Source of the DNA: Leptolyngbya sp. Heron Island J
GTDB lineage: Bacteria > Cyanobacteriota > Cyanobacteriia > Phormidesmidales > Phormidesmidaceae
Assembly (NCBI RefSeq): GCF_000482245.1
Contig: NZ_AWNH01000096.1
Span: 1-64,000 of the forward strand
Reading direction: 5' to 3'
Length of the DNA: 64,000 bases
The notes below the pieces were generated by a model that saw nothing but the letters and a program-made list of their open reading frames with translations, ran no database searches and was not told the DNA's origin. The translations under genes and the position numbers were made by a program. This document shows, in pieces, positions 44,638 through 53,875 of this stretch (positions are counted from its first letter, which is position 1; every line of letters begins with the position of its first letter).

Positions 44638-45291
44638 ATGAAAACGTCTGGTGTTGTACAACTGCAGCAATCATCTGATGTTATCCAACTACAGCCATCA
44701 CAAGTTTTAGATGCTGGTATGGTGGCCGCTAAGGCATTTGCAGACGATCCAGTCTTTACGTATATAATCGCTGACGATCGAGAATTTCGGCTGCAGTCTT
44801 TGACGTGGTTGATGCACAAACTGGTTGTGTATTCTACTCAGTACAATCATGTTTATACAACCCAGGATTTAGAAGGAATTGCCGCCGGGCTACCACCGGG
44901 AAAACTCTCTAGTAATCCGCTTGAGTTATTGAAAATGACCTGGGAGCTTCAGCTGTATGCCTTACCCACAAAATTTCGCTGGAATCGCTTGGGAAGATGT
45001 CTAACATTGTTATCGGCTGTTGAGCAGGCCCATCAACAAGATATGGGCGATTGCCCCCATTGGTATTTGGGCTTGATGGTGGTGAATCCCACAGCTCAGG
45101 GACAAGGTGTGGGCAGTCGGTTACTGCAGCCGATTTTGCAGCGGGCAATCCATGAAGGGGTAGCCTGCTATTTGGTGACGTTTACGGAACAAGCCGTACG
45201 CTTTTATCAGAAACATGGATTTGAAATCCTACAGGTCCAGAAAACAGCCCCCGATGCGCCACCCTTCTGGACAATGAAGCGCAACCCATAA
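44638..45291 (+). CDS. GNAT family N-acetyltransferase
   Basis: A 217-residue acetyltransferase. The acetyl-CoA loop is clear: WYLGLMVVNPTAQGQGVGSR (Q-x-x-G-x-G), followed by a C-terminal helix-strand pair (YLVTFTEQAVRFYQKHGFEI). AAGGAGCCTGAATC precedes the ATG. The substrate is unknown; it stands alone before a long gene-poor stretch. Confidence 0.92.
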   Translation: MKTSGVVQLQQSSDVIQLQPSQVLDAGMVAAKAFADDPVFTYIIADDREFRLQSLTWLMHKLVVYSTQYNHVYTTQDLEGIAAGLPPGKLSSNPLELLKMTWELQLYALPTKFRWNRLGRCLTLLSAVEQAHQQDMGDCPHWYLGLMVVNPTAQGQGVGSRLLQPILQRAIHEGVACYLVTFTEQAVRFYQKHGFEILQVQKTAPDAPPFWTMKRNP

Positions 45292-46343
45292 GGTACGAGA
45301 ATAAGACGATAGCTAGAAGTGGGCGGAGCCTTATCTCTAACTCTGTATAGTTGGAAACGGGCACGCCTTCAACTTTATCGTTCCCCTTTGGTAGATGTGC
45401 TTTCTCAACAGCTCAAAAACACTTTTAACGACAATGCTCAAAGGTTGTTGCAGTCTTAGAAGAGCATATCTTACCTCTAGTCCCAAATTTATTAGCAGAC
45501 TTGAGATTGGGGATTGATGTGCTAGATGTTGCCATTAAACAACTGCCTCACGATGCCATGAATGACTATTACATTGTTCGCAAGTAACAAAAGTAGAGAC
45601 TCCCATGACTATCGGCTCAGACTGTATAGATGTATAACAGCACCTGATTATCTCAACTTTTCTGACACCTATAAGTGTGCCATAGGAAGTTAAGATACTT
45701 TGATATTTCAAAGATTCACCTTTATCTTGAAATCCCTGCAATAACCTCCATCATGGATGATTTTGATGCCAGCCATAGATCTACAGACTTATAATTATAT
45801 ATCTCTTCTTTCTGAAGATGAGGCGGATGAAAGAAAATATTCTGATTTGATGAGGAAGATGAGAGGAACGTGGCTGAATCTATGAGAAATCCTTAAATTC
45901 TGTTGAAGATAAGGCAATGTTATTGCTTGGGTTCATTGAGATTAGTTTATTTGCTTGATTGAGTCCATTCGTTTTGCTGATCCGTGTTTACACTTGGTAT
46001 GTTGCTATGGTTCAGAATGAGTAAAATGATACCTTGCTGATCGTTGTTCATTAATCTCAGAAAAGGTGAATCTTTGCTAACGATTTGTTGTGTTTTCAGC
46101 AAGTAGGCCAGAGCTGATGTACTTCTTGTTAGTTGGCTTGTGTATGGATTGATGAACGGAAACCCTGGTTTCAAGATCCCATTTCAAGATCCTGTAGAGG
46201 CTTTGTTCAAGATTGTGCTCCAGCTAGCTTTGAGGATTACTAAGTTTTTTAAGTTTTCTGTTTCGCTTCAAGCAATAAAACAATACCATTTTTGTTAAGA
46301 TTTAGTTCTTAGGGTGTCTGTCTTTTAGCCCAGAGTGTTTCCC
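45292..46343. other. 1-kb stretch with only gene debris
   Basis: No convincing gene. At 45366-45460 one frame gives RLQLYRSPLVDVLSQQLKNT up to a TAG, and an adjacent frame gives VLEEHILPLVPNLLADLRLG and IDVLDVAIKQLPHDAMNDYY ending at 45588; these may be parts of one decayed gene I cannot name. A 39-codon frame from 45768 (MPAIDLQTYNYISLL) is unsupported. The last ~300 bases before 46344 are AT-rich and presumably hold the promoter and leader of the ATPase operon. Confidence 0.5.
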
Positions 46344-47696
46344 ATGCCACAAACTCTCGTTCGTTATTCTAAAGTAGTTGAGATCGTTGGCGATATCATG
46401 CGGGTGCAAGTACCTGAGAGTGCTTACCTGAAAGATACCGGACCGCGCTATGGCGACTTAGCTGTGGTGGAAGGGGATGACGAAGATAGCCTATCTCTGG
46501 CTCAGGTAATCAATATTAAGCATGATACGGTTGCTCTCCAAGTGTTTGGTGGCACGAAAGGCGTAGCAACAAACTCGTCTGTTCGCTTTTTGGGGCATCC
46601 CATGGAGGTCACCTATTCTGACAACATTCTAGGGCGGGTATTTCGCGGCACGGGGGAGTCCATTGATGGCAGACCCGATCTATCACAGGATTCTAAAGTC
46701 CCCATTGGTGGACCGTCAGTTAATCCCATGCGGCGGGTGTTGGCATCTAAGATGATCCGCACCGATGTGCCGATGATTGATGTATTTAATTGCCTGGTTG
46801 AGAGTCAAAAGATACCCATTTTCTCGGTCGCTGGCGAGCCGTTTAACCCTTTCCTCGCTCGCATTGGCATTCAGGCTGATGCGGACATTGTGGTCTTTGG
46901 TGGTCTCGGTCTCATTTTTGATGATTACCACTTTTTTCGTACCACCTTTGAGGATGCCGGTGTGTTCTCTCGCACTGTGATGTTTGTTAACCTGGCCTCT
47001 GATCCAATTGTGGAACGCACCCTGATTCCCGATATGGCTCTGGCGGTAGCGGAACGATTTGCTGTGGAACAGGGGAAGCGGGTGTTGGTATTGCTGACAG
47101 ACATGACCGCCTATGCCGATGCCCTTAAAGAGATCGGTATTGCCATGGATCAGGTGCCGTCAAATCGGGGCTATATGGGTGATCTGTATTCCCAACTGGC
47201 TCGTCGCTATGAGAAAGCCTGTGATTATGCCCAGGGGGGGTCAGTGACTATTCTTAGCGTGACTACAATGCCTGGGGATGATGTCACTCATCCAGTGCCA
47301 GATAATACTGGTTACATCACCGAGGGGCAATTCTATCTCCATGATGGGGTAATTGATCCCTTTGGTTCGCTGTCACGACTTAAGCAACATGTTATCGGCA
47401 AGGCAACTCGCGAAGATCATAGTCAGATTATGAATACGATGGTTCGCTTTTACTCCAATGCCAAAGATGCAGAACAGAAGCAGGCGATGGCGTTTGAGCT
47501 GTCTGATTTTGATCATAAGCTCTTGAAATTTGGTGAGCTATTTAAGCAGCGCTTTATGGACATTAATGTTTCTATTTCCCTAGAGCAGGCGCTCGACCTG
47601 GGGTGGAAAACGTTAGCCGAGTGCTTTGAGCCTCAAGAATTGTTGATGAAACAGGGGCTGATTGACAAGTACTTCCCAAAAGAGATGCAGCAATAG
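46344..47696 (+). CDS. ntpB: V/A-type ATPase subunit B
   Basis: A 450-residue non-catalytic B subunit of a V/A-type ATPase; the ATG at 46344 (MPQTLVRYSKVV) is preferred to a GTG three codons earlier. Diagnostic blocks are EGDDEDSLSLAQVINIKHDT, PIFSVAGEPFNPFLARIGIQ, SDPIVERTLIPDMALAVAER and LTDMTAYADALKEI; there is no Walker A motif, as expected for B. It alternates with A in the rotary head. It is the first gene of the operon B-D-I-K-E-DUF2764-A, with the D gene starting nine bases after its stop. Confidence 0.96.
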   Translation: MPQTLVRYSKVVEIVGDIMRVQVPESAYLKDTGPRYGDLAVVEGDDEDSLSLAQVINIKHDTVALQVFGGTKGVATNSSVRFLGHPMEVTYSDNILGRVFRGTGESIDGRPDLSQDSKVPIGGPSVNPMRRVLASKMIRTDVPMIDVFNCLVESQKIPIFSVAGEPFNPFLARIGIQADADIVVFGGLGLIFDDYHFFRTTFEDAGVFSRTVMFVNLASDPIVERTLIPDMALAVAERFAVEQGKRVLVLLTDMTAYADALKEIGIAMDQVPSNRGYMGDLYSQLARRYEKACDYAQGGSVTILSVTTMPGDDVTHPVPDNTGYITEGQFYLHDGVIDPFGSLSRLKQHVIGKATREDHSQIMNTMVRFYSNAKDAEQKQAMAFELSDFDHKLLKFGELFKQRFMDINVSISLEQALDLGWKTLAECFEPQELLMKQGLIDKYFPKEMQQ

Positions 47697-47705
47697 GAGG
47701 CGACC

Positions 47706-48305
47706 ATGGCAAGGCTGGCATTAAACAAGGCGTCTCTGACCAAGCTTCAACGGCAACTCAAAACCTATAAAGATGTCTTGCCATCCCTCGACCTGAAACG
47801 CCGTCAGTTACTGGCTGAGCAGGCCAGAGCTAGACACAGGGTCAGGGAAATTAGTCAGCAGCTAGGAGAGTTAGACCCTCTGATTGCCAGCGAGCTGTTG
47901 ATGATTTCTAATCAAGAGGTAGATCTGGCCGATATTGTTACGGTCGTTGGGGTGCAGATAGTGGAAGAAAATGTTGTGGGAACCCGGCTGCCCAAGTTAG
48001 ATAAGTTTGATATTAAAGTACGCCAGTATGCTTTGTTGGGCAGGCCTCACTGGGTCGAGCGTGTGGTGGATGCCCTCACAACAGCGGTGGAGTTACGTCT
48101 GCAATTACAGGTGGCTGAGCAACGGCAAATGTTGTTAAACCAGGCCGCTCGCAAGATCACCCAGCGGGTCAACCTGTTTGATAAAGTGCTGATCCCAAGA
48201 GCCCAGGCAAATATTAAAAAAATCCAGATTTACTTGTCGGATGCCGCCCGGGCAGCCGTGGTGAACTCAAAGATTGCCAAGCGGAAGAAGGGAGTGGCCG
48301 CATGA
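47706..48305 (+). CDS. ntpD: V/A-type ATPase subunit D (central stalk)
   Basis: A 199-residue coiled-coil protein whose two long helices (ALNKASLTKLQRQLKTYKDV and NLFDKVLIPRAQANIKKIQI) form the rotor shaft. The LFDKVLIPRAQ…I block near the C-terminus is the family signature. ATAGGAGGCGACC precedes the ATG. Its stop overlaps the start of the I gene (GCATGAG), so translation is coupled. Confidence 0.95.
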   Translation: MARLALNKASLTKLQRQLKTYKDVLPSLDLKRRQLLAEQARARHRVREISQQLGELDPLIASELLMISNQEVDLADIVTVVGVQIVEENVVGTRLPKLDKFDIKVRQYALLGRPHWVERVVDALTTAVELRLQLQVAEQRQMLLNQAARKITQRVNLFDKVLIPRAQANIKKIQIYLSDAARAAVVNSKIAKRKKGVAA

Positions 48306-50104
48306 GTATTGTTCCCTTAAATAAAGTCACCCTGTGCGGGTTAAGTGGTGATCAAGAGAAGGTGCTTGAGGGGCTACAGCGTTTGGGATGCCTCCACTTG
48401 ATCCCACTCCAGCCACCGGCTCAAGAATCAGAGGCAGAGCTATTTGTGCGGGATGAAGAGGCCCATGAAGCGTTGCTATATCTGATGGATGTACGGCGTA
48501 GGCGACATCAGGTTTTGAAGCATGTGGATTTTGACTTTGATCACGTGTTAGCAGCGGCTCTGGCCAATAAACAAAACCGTCGGGAGGCAGAGGACAGGCG
48601 ATATTTTTTAGTGAATCGCATCCGAGATTTAGAGCCCTGGGGTGATTTTACCTTACCCGATCTCGACCAACTGGGGGGTTACCGACTCTGGTTTTATCGG
48701 GTGCCCTACGCGAAGATGAAATCTCTCCAGGATTTGGAATGGCCCTGGCAGCAGGTCTCTGCGGATCATCGATTTACCTATGTTGTAGTCATTGCTAAAC
48801 AGGAGCCTCCCGCTAACGCCCTGCCTGTTGCTCGAACGTACACCGGGGCAGTCTCTCTAACAGATTTAAAGCATGAGTTACAACGGGTTGAAATCCAGCT
48901 AGAAGACTTGGATGCCGAACACGAGGCCCTCAGCCGTTGGATACACTTATTCTCTAAGAATCTGGCGCGGGCTGACGATCGGGCAGCGATTCAGTATGCC
49001 GGTACCCAAACCCGTAAGGAAGTTGGCATCTTTATGGTCCAGGGTTGGATGCCCGCCCGAGAGTTAGAACAATTGGAAGCGTTTGCTGAACAACAGGAAC
49101 TGGCACTCCTGGTTGAACCGGCCCGTCCTGACGATGCCCCACCCACCCTGATGGATAATCCGCCCGAGCTGAGTAGTGGGCAAGATTTGGTCAGCTTTTA
49201 CCAGACCCCCGGCTACCGTACCTGGGACCCGTCGATTGCGGTTTTCTTCTCGTTTGCCGTTTTCTTTGCGATGATTCTCTCGGATGCTGGCTATGCCCTG
49301 GTGCTGGCAGTCATTGTGGCTTGTTACTGGCCGTCCATGGGGAGCAGTGCAGGCGGTCGACATTTCCGGATCCTATCGGTAATGGGATTGATAGCGGCCA
49401 TCATCTATGGTGTTTTGGTCGGTAGCTACTTCGGTGCCGGGCCTGAGCAGATCCCACGCATCGGGTCATGGCTCACCCGTTTTCAGGTGCTAAATATCAA
49501 CAATTACGATGCCATGATGCAGCTTGCGATCGCAATCGGCTGTCTGCATATTACGTTCGCGAATATAATTGCCGCTATTGGTGCCGGTGGATTTGCTGGA
49601 AAAGCAAAACCCTTGGGTTGGATTGTTGTTATTGCTGGTGGATTAACCTTGTCCCTAGGTCTGGGAGAGGCCGCTGGACATCATCTAGGCATTGGCTTAC
49701 TAGTAGGCGGTTTCTTAGTGATCTTCTTAGGGGGATTTCTCGGCAGTCGCCAAAAAAATTTGCCCCTACGGTTGGTGGCCGGTCTGGGTTCGTTAACTCA
49801 AATCTCCAAACTGTTTGGGGATATTATGAGTTATCTACGATTATTCGCGCTAGGATTGGCCAGTGCCTCATTGGCCTTAACCTTCAACCAGCTAGCCCAC
49901 CAGGTATATCAATCAGTACCAGGGTTAGGGTTGTTGCTCAGCATTCTGATTCTGTTACTGGGCCATGGCATTAATTTGGCCTTGGGGATCATTAGTGGTT
50001 TTGTCCATGGTTTGCGGTTGAATTTTATTGAGTTTTTTAATTGGGGTATCACTGATGAAGGATATCCCTTTCAGGCATTTGCAAAAAAGGAGAGTAATCC
50101 GTGA
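48302..50104 (+). CDS. ntpI: V/A-type ATPase subunit I (membrane stator)
   Basis: A 600-residue protein. About 310 residues at the N-terminus are soluble and partly coiled coil (LKHELQRVEIQLEDLDAEHE); the rest has seven or eight membrane helices that face the c-ring (FFSFAVFFAMILSDAGYALV, GDIMSYLRLFALGLASASLA with the essential Arg in Y-L-R-L-F-A-L-G). The C-terminal HGLRLNFIEFFNWG is the usual end of the family. It overlaps the D gene before and the K gene after, by four bases each. Confidence 0.96.
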   Translation: MSIVPLNKVTLCGLSGDQEKVLEGLQRLGCLHLIPLQPPAQESEAELFVRDEEAHEALLYLMDVRRRRHQVLKHVDFDFDHVLAAALANKQNRREAEDRRYFLVNRIRDLEPWGDFTLPDLDQLGGYRLWFYRVPYAKMKSLQDLEWPWQQVSADHRFTYVVVIAKQEPPANALPVARTYTGAVSLTDLKHELQRVEIQLEDLDAEHEALSRWIHLFSKNLARADDRAAIQYAGTQTRKEVGIFMVQGWMPARELEQLEAFAEQQELALLVEPARPDDAPPTLMDNPPELSSGQDLVSFYQTPGYRTWDPSIAVFFSFAVFFAMILSDAGYALVLAVIVACYWPSMGSSAGGRHFRILSVMGLIAAIIYGVLVGSYFGAGPEQIPRIGSWLTRFQVLNINNYDAMMQLAIAIGCLHITFANIIAAIGAGGFAGKAKPLGWIVVIAGGLTLSLGLGEAAGHHLGIGLLVGGFLVIFLGGFLGSRQKNLPLRLVAGLGSLTQISKLFGDIMSYLRLFALGLASASLALTFNQLAHQVYQSVPGLGLLLSILILLLGHGINLALGIISGFVHGLRLNFIEFFNWGITDEGYPFQAFAKKESNP

Positions 50105-50544
50105 ATGAATTTATCATTCTCCTGGGGTGGATAGGCATATACGCTCCTGTGTCATTGGGGGCGATCGGCAGCGCCCTTGGCTGTAAGATCGCTGGACAAG
50201 CGGCAATTGGGGCCATGCTTGAGGTGAAGGGTGGATATGGTCGCTTTGTGGGTCTATCAGCTTTGCCCTCTTCCATGTCGATTTATGGCATTGTTGTTCT
50301 GTTTTCTCTAAACCGTCTTGTAACCGTGGACAATGCTGCCGGGTTATTCAGTATTGGTGTGGGGTCCGGGCTGGCGTTTTTGCTATCGGCGATCTATCAA
50401 GGTCAGGCCTGCGCATCTGCGATCGCAGGGGCAAAAGCCAAACCTGAAATCTTTGGGCTTTCTCTGGCACCTGCTGCCATTATTGAAGGTTTCGCCGTGT
50501 TTGCCTTTGTCTTCGCTCTGGTAGCGGCAGGTAGTCTGCCATAA
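50101..50544 (+). CDS. ntpK: V/A-type ATPase subunit K (proteolipid)
   Basis: A 147-residue proteolipid with four membrane helices (two fused hairpins), GTG start overlapping the I gene stop. The ion-binding Glu is in helix 4 (AAIIEGFAVFAF, E129) and Gln100 (IYQGQ) matches Q110 of Enterococcus hirae NtpK. The helix-2 motif that is P-G-T-Q-G-L-Y-G in E. hirae reads P-S-S-M-S-I-Y-G here, so the Na+ ligand Q65 is replaced by Met59 and T64 by Ser58. Whether it couples to Na+ or H+ cannot be settled from this. Confidence 0.93.
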   Translation: MNEFIILLGWIGIYAPVSLGAIGSALGCKIAGQAAIGAMLEVKGGYGRFVGLSALPSSMSIYGIVVLFSLNRLVTVDNAAGLFSIGVGSGLAFLLSAIYQGQACASAIAGAKAKPEIFGLSLAPAAIIEGFAVFAFVFALVAAGSLP

Positions 50545-50575
50545 GTTAAAACCACGCAAAAGGGGGGATGTAACT

Positions 50576-51274
50576 GTGTTGAACAATAAACCTCACCGAT
50601 CAGATATGGTGCCAGCCGCCCATGGGGTTGATGCCCTAGTTGCCCGGCTGCGAGATGAAGGCGTCGCCGATGGTCGTGCTCAAGGGGAACAGATTGTAAA
50701 AGATGCCCAATTACGAGCCGAGTTAATTATCGAGCAAGCCCATGAAAAAGCGAGTGAGGTTCTGACTAAGGCCAGACAAGAGGCAGACAGTTTGGAAAAA
50801 GCCGGGAATCAAGCGCTAGAGGTTGCTGCCCGTGATGCCATGCTCTCTCTCAAACTGGAGTTAAATCAGCGATTTACCGGAGAGGTACGTCGCTTAGTCG
50901 GTGTCGAAGCTCAGAAACCAGAACTCTTACAGCGACTTATTCTAGAAATAGCAGGCCGCGCTAAAGACGAGATTGACGATGCGCAATCAGTGGAGATCTT
51001 GTTGCCTCGCAATGTGGCAGGGTTTGAGGAACTCAGTCGTAACCCTGAGGAATTGGAACAGGGGATATTAACCCATTTTATCCGTCTGATTAGTCAAGAA
51101 GCACTCCAAGAAGGAATCACCTTTGGTGTGGCTAACGATAATCACGGGGGCCTGAGGATCCGACTGGTGGATCAGGAAGTTGTGCTAGATATTAGCGATC
51201 GCGCCATTGCCGATGTACTTCTTCAGTATCTTCAACCCCGTTTCCGCGCACTTCTAGAAGGCATTGTCAAATAG
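50576..51274 (+). CDS. ntpE: V/A-type ATPase subunit E (peripheral stalk)
   Basis: A 232-residue peripheral stalk protein with a GTG start after a GGGGGG ribosome-binding stretch. A long N-terminal helix (EQIVKDAQLRAELIIEQAHE, KASEVLTKARQEADSLEKAG) leads to a C-terminal globular domain (GITFGVANDNHGGLRIRLVD). This is the layout of bacterial E subunits found beside DUF2764 proteins in Chlamydia, Borrelia and Bacteroidetes. Confidence 0.9.
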   Translation: MLNNKPHRSDMVPAAHGVDALVARLRDEGVADGRAQGEQIVKDAQLRAELIIEQAHEKASEVLTKARQEADSLEKAGNQALEVAARDAMLSLKLELNQRFTGEVRRLVGVEAQKPELLQRLILEIAGRAKDEIDDAQSVEILLPRNVAGFEELSRNPEELEQGILTHFIRLISQEALQEGITFGVANDNHGGLRIRLVDQEVVLDISDRAIADVLLQYLQPRFRALLEGIVK

Positions 51275-51282
51275 GTATAACA

Positions 51283-51966
51283 ATGTTTAAGGCCAACCAG
51301 TACGTCACCCTGATGGCAAGCCTGCCCTATCTTGGCGAACTTTTTGAAGCCCAGCAGACGCCGTTGTCGCGATTTAAACTGGAAGCTCGTCTGAAGATGC
51401 TGAGTGAGGAAGATGCTGTACTCCTGCAGCAAATACAGTCCTTAATTCGTTGGCACCATGTGCCCATATCGCGAACAGATGCGGAAATTGTAGCAGCAGC
51501 AGAGCAATTCTTTCAGCAGGTCAAAAATCCGCTCCTGCGAGAAGTTGTCGCGTTTCGCTTAGAGCTACATACGATCGTCGCCGCCCTCCGCCGTCGTCAG
51601 CGAGGCGAGAAAACCGCACCGGTGGGAGAACCCTGGGGGTATGGACGCTGGGTTAAGCACATAGAACGTCATTGGGCAGAACCCGCCTTTCGACTGCAGG
51701 GAAATTTTCCCTGGCTGTTAGAAGCCCAACAGTTGTTGCATGCCGATGAATCAGTGGCGTTAGAACGTGTGTTGTTTAGCTACGTTTGGAAACGATTAGG
51801 TCAGTTAGGGGCAGAGCACTACTTCGATTTTGAAGCAGTGGTAATTTATGTAATGCGTTGGGACTTGATTGATCGATGGGTTCGATACGATGGCCAGTTG
51901 GCCGTAGAGCGGTTCAAGAACCTGGTGGACGCTGGGGTAGGCGAATTTGATCAGCTGTTTGCATGA
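51283..51966 (+). CDS. DUF2764 protein of V/A-ATPase operon (C-subunit analogue)
   Basis: A 227-residue protein beginning MFKANQYVTLMASLPYLGEL, typical of DUF2764. Proteins of this family sit between subunits E and A in the chlamydial/spirochaetal/Bacteroidetes type of V/A-ATPase and are thought to replace subunit C (the socket between rotor and c-ring) because no standard C is found in these operons. The two family hallmarks seen here are an N-terminal YxxLxASLPxL and the FxxEVVIYVxRWDLIDRW-like block (DFEAVVIYVMRWDLIDRW). It starts nine bases after the E gene and ends just before the A gene. Confidence 0.88.
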   Translation: MFKANQYVTLMASLPYLGELFEAQQTPLSRFKLEARLKMLSEEDAVLLQQIQSLIRWHHVPISRTDAEIVAAAEQFFQQVKNPLLREVVAFRLELHTIVAALRRRQRGEKTAPVGEPWGYGRWVKHIERHWAEPAFRLQGNFPWLLEAQQLLHADESVALERVLFSYVWKRLGQLGAEHYFDFEAVVIYVMRWDLIDRWVRYDGQLAVERFKNLVDAGVGEFDQLFA

Positions 51967-51976
51967 GGAGAGTTCG

Positions 51977-53809
51977 ATGTCTGAAATGTACAAGCCAGCT
52001 AGGGTTGTTGCTGTTCAAGAAGATATTGTCACCATTAAAATGGCCCCGACGGACGGGCGTCCCTTAACCAAGAATGAAGTAGTCTACATTTCTCCCCAGC
52101 GGCGCAACGAAGGTCGGACCGAGAAACTCAAGGCTGAAGTGCTGCGGGTACGAGGGTATGAAGCCGATGCTCAGGTCTTTGAAAGTACGCGGGGGGTGGG
52201 AATTGGCGATCCTGTGGAGCAAACGGGCCAGTTACTCTCTGTCAGCTTGGGGCCGGGGTTACTCGGTCAAGTATATGACGGTCTACAAAACCCGCTAGAT
52301 CTGTTGGCAGTATCCTACGGTACGTTTCTCCCTCGGGGTGTTGATGTCAAGGCCCTGGATGAACGGAAAAAATGGTCATTTGTGCCGACAGTACATTTGG
52401 GTGCCCAACTCAAGGCTGGCGATACTCTCGGTACGGTTCAGGAAGGTCGATTTCGCCATAAAATTATGGTCCCTTTCGATCAGCCGGGTGAGGTGGAGCT
52501 GATCTGGATTCAACAGGGGAGTTTCACCGTGAACACGCCGATTGCTCGCATCCGAGAGGCCAATGGTCGAGAGCATACCCTGGATATGACTCAACAATGG
52601 CCTGTACGGCGATCGGTGCCACAACGGTTGCTGACACAGCGCTTTTCAGAGCGACTTTACCCTGACGAGCCGCTGATGACAACCCAGCGGATCATTGATA
52701 CCTTTTTCCCGATTGCCCGTGGGGGCACTGCCTGTATCCCAGGGCCTTTTGGGGCTGGCAAAACCGTATTGCAGCATACCCTGTCTCGATATGCCGCCGT
52801 TGATATTGTTCTGGTTGTTGCTTGCGGTGAGCGAGCGGGTGAAGTGGTAGAAACCATTACTGAATTTCCGGAACTGAAAGATCCAAAAACAGGGGCCTCG
52901 CTGATGGAGCGTACCATCATTATTTGCAATACGTCTTCCATGCCAGTGGCCTCCCGCGAGGCGTCTATCTATACTGGTATTACCTTGGGTGAGTACTATC
53001 GTCAAATGGGCTATGACGTTCTCCTCCTGGCGGATTCAACCTCTCGCTGGGCTCAGGCCATGCGAGAAACCTCAGGGCGGATGGAGGAAATTCCTGGGGA
53101 GGAAGCGTTTCCAGCTTATTTAGACTCTTCGATTAAAGGAGTATACGAGCGCTCTGGAGTGATTCGCACCAATGATGGCAGTGTGGGCAGTCTCACCATG
53201 GTCGGCACTGTTTCTCCGGCAGGAGGAAACTTTGAAGAGCCGGTCACCCAATCCACCATGAGCACCGTTAAAACCTTCTTAGGTCTTAGCTATGATCGGG
53301 CATACAAGCGTTTTTATCCAGCTATCGATCCGTTAATTTCTTGGTCGCGCTATCTGACCCAACTCACACCATGGTTAAAAAAGGAGATTGCCCCTGACTG
53401 GGTTGACCAGATTCAGGCCATGAATAATCTCTTGAAACAAGGGGATAGTATTTATCAGATGATGCAAGTCACAGGCGAGGATGGGGTGACTCTGGATGAC
53501 TATGTGACTCATCAAAAATCCCTATTTCTGGACATGGTCTATCTACAACAGGATGCCTTTGATGCCATTGATTCCAGCACACCTCTAGCCCGTCAGAAAG
53601 AGAGCTTTGGCCTGGTCAATGACCTGGTGACTAGATGCTATCAGTTTGAAAATAAAGCGTCAGCCCGAGATTATTTTACTCACCTTACAGGGCTATATAA
53701 GAATCTCAATTATACTCAGAAAAAATCTCCTGAGTATACGGACTACTTAAAGCAAATTCATCATTTGGCAGATGCTGTTACCCTCAGTGAGCTTTCACAA
53801 TTGGAGTGA
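51977..53809 (+). CDS. ntpA: V/A-type ATPase catalytic subunit A
   Basis: A 610-residue catalytic subunit from the ATG at 51977 (GAGGAGAG upstream). Walker A is GPFGAGKT (256-263), with the long V/A-type non-homologous insertion before it and downstream blocks VACGERAGEVVETITEFPEL, NTSSMPVASREASIYTGITL, LADSTSRWAQAMRETSGRME and EEAFPAYLDSSI. Normal length for the family. It is the last gene of the operon; in other bacteria A is followed directly by B, so here the order is circularly permuted. Confidence 0.97.
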   Translation: MSEMYKPARVVAVQEDIVTIKMAPTDGRPLTKNEVVYISPQRRNEGRTEKLKAEVLRVRGYEADAQVFESTRGVGIGDPVEQTGQLLSVSLGPGLLGQVYDGLQNPLDLLAVSYGTFLPRGVDVKALDERKKWSFVPTVHLGAQLKAGDTLGTVQEGRFRHKIMVPFDQPGEVELIWIQQGSFTVNTPIARIREANGREHTLDMTQQWPVRRSVPQRLLTQRFSERLYPDEPLMTTQRIIDTFFPIARGGTACIPGPFGAGKTVLQHTLSRYAAVDIVLVVACGERAGEVVETITEFPELKDPKTGASLMERTIIICNTSSMPVASREASIYTGITLGEYYRQMGYDVLLLADSTSRWAQAMRETSGRMEEIPGEEAFPAYLDSSIKGVYERSGVIRTNDGSVGSLTMVGTVSPAGGNFEEPVTQSTMSTVKTFLGLSYDRAYKRFYPAIDPLISWSRYLTQLTPWLKKEIAPDWVDQIQAMNNLLKQGDSIYQMMQVTGEDGVTLDDYVTHQKSLFLDMVYLQQDAFDAIDSSTPLARQKESFGLVNDLVTRCYQFENKASARDYFTHLTGLYKNLNYTQKKSPEYTDYLKQIHHLADAVTLSELSQLE

Positions 53810-53816
53810 CCTGCCC

Positions 53817-53859
53817 ACCATAGGCCACTCGCCGTCATGTGAGCGAAGTAGCCTATGGT
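53817..53859. terminator. Bidirectional hairpin between convergent genes
   Basis: CCATAGGC pairs with GCCTATGG, with an inner CTCGC/GCGA(G) helix, forming a stem-loop between the subunit A gene and the convergent membrane protein gene. No T-run on the plus strand, so termination strength is uncertain. Confidence 0.6.
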
Positions 53860-53875
53860 CCCGAGACTGAACCTT

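Noticed and set aside
45535-45741. 68-codon minus-strand frame in the gene-poor stretch
   Set aside because: It overlaps plus-strand debris that looks more protein-like, and has no supporting signal.
45947-46174. 75-codon minus-strand frame in the gene-poor stretch before the ATPase operon
   Set aside because: No recognisable motif, no ribosome binding site, AT-rich low-information sequence; likely chance.
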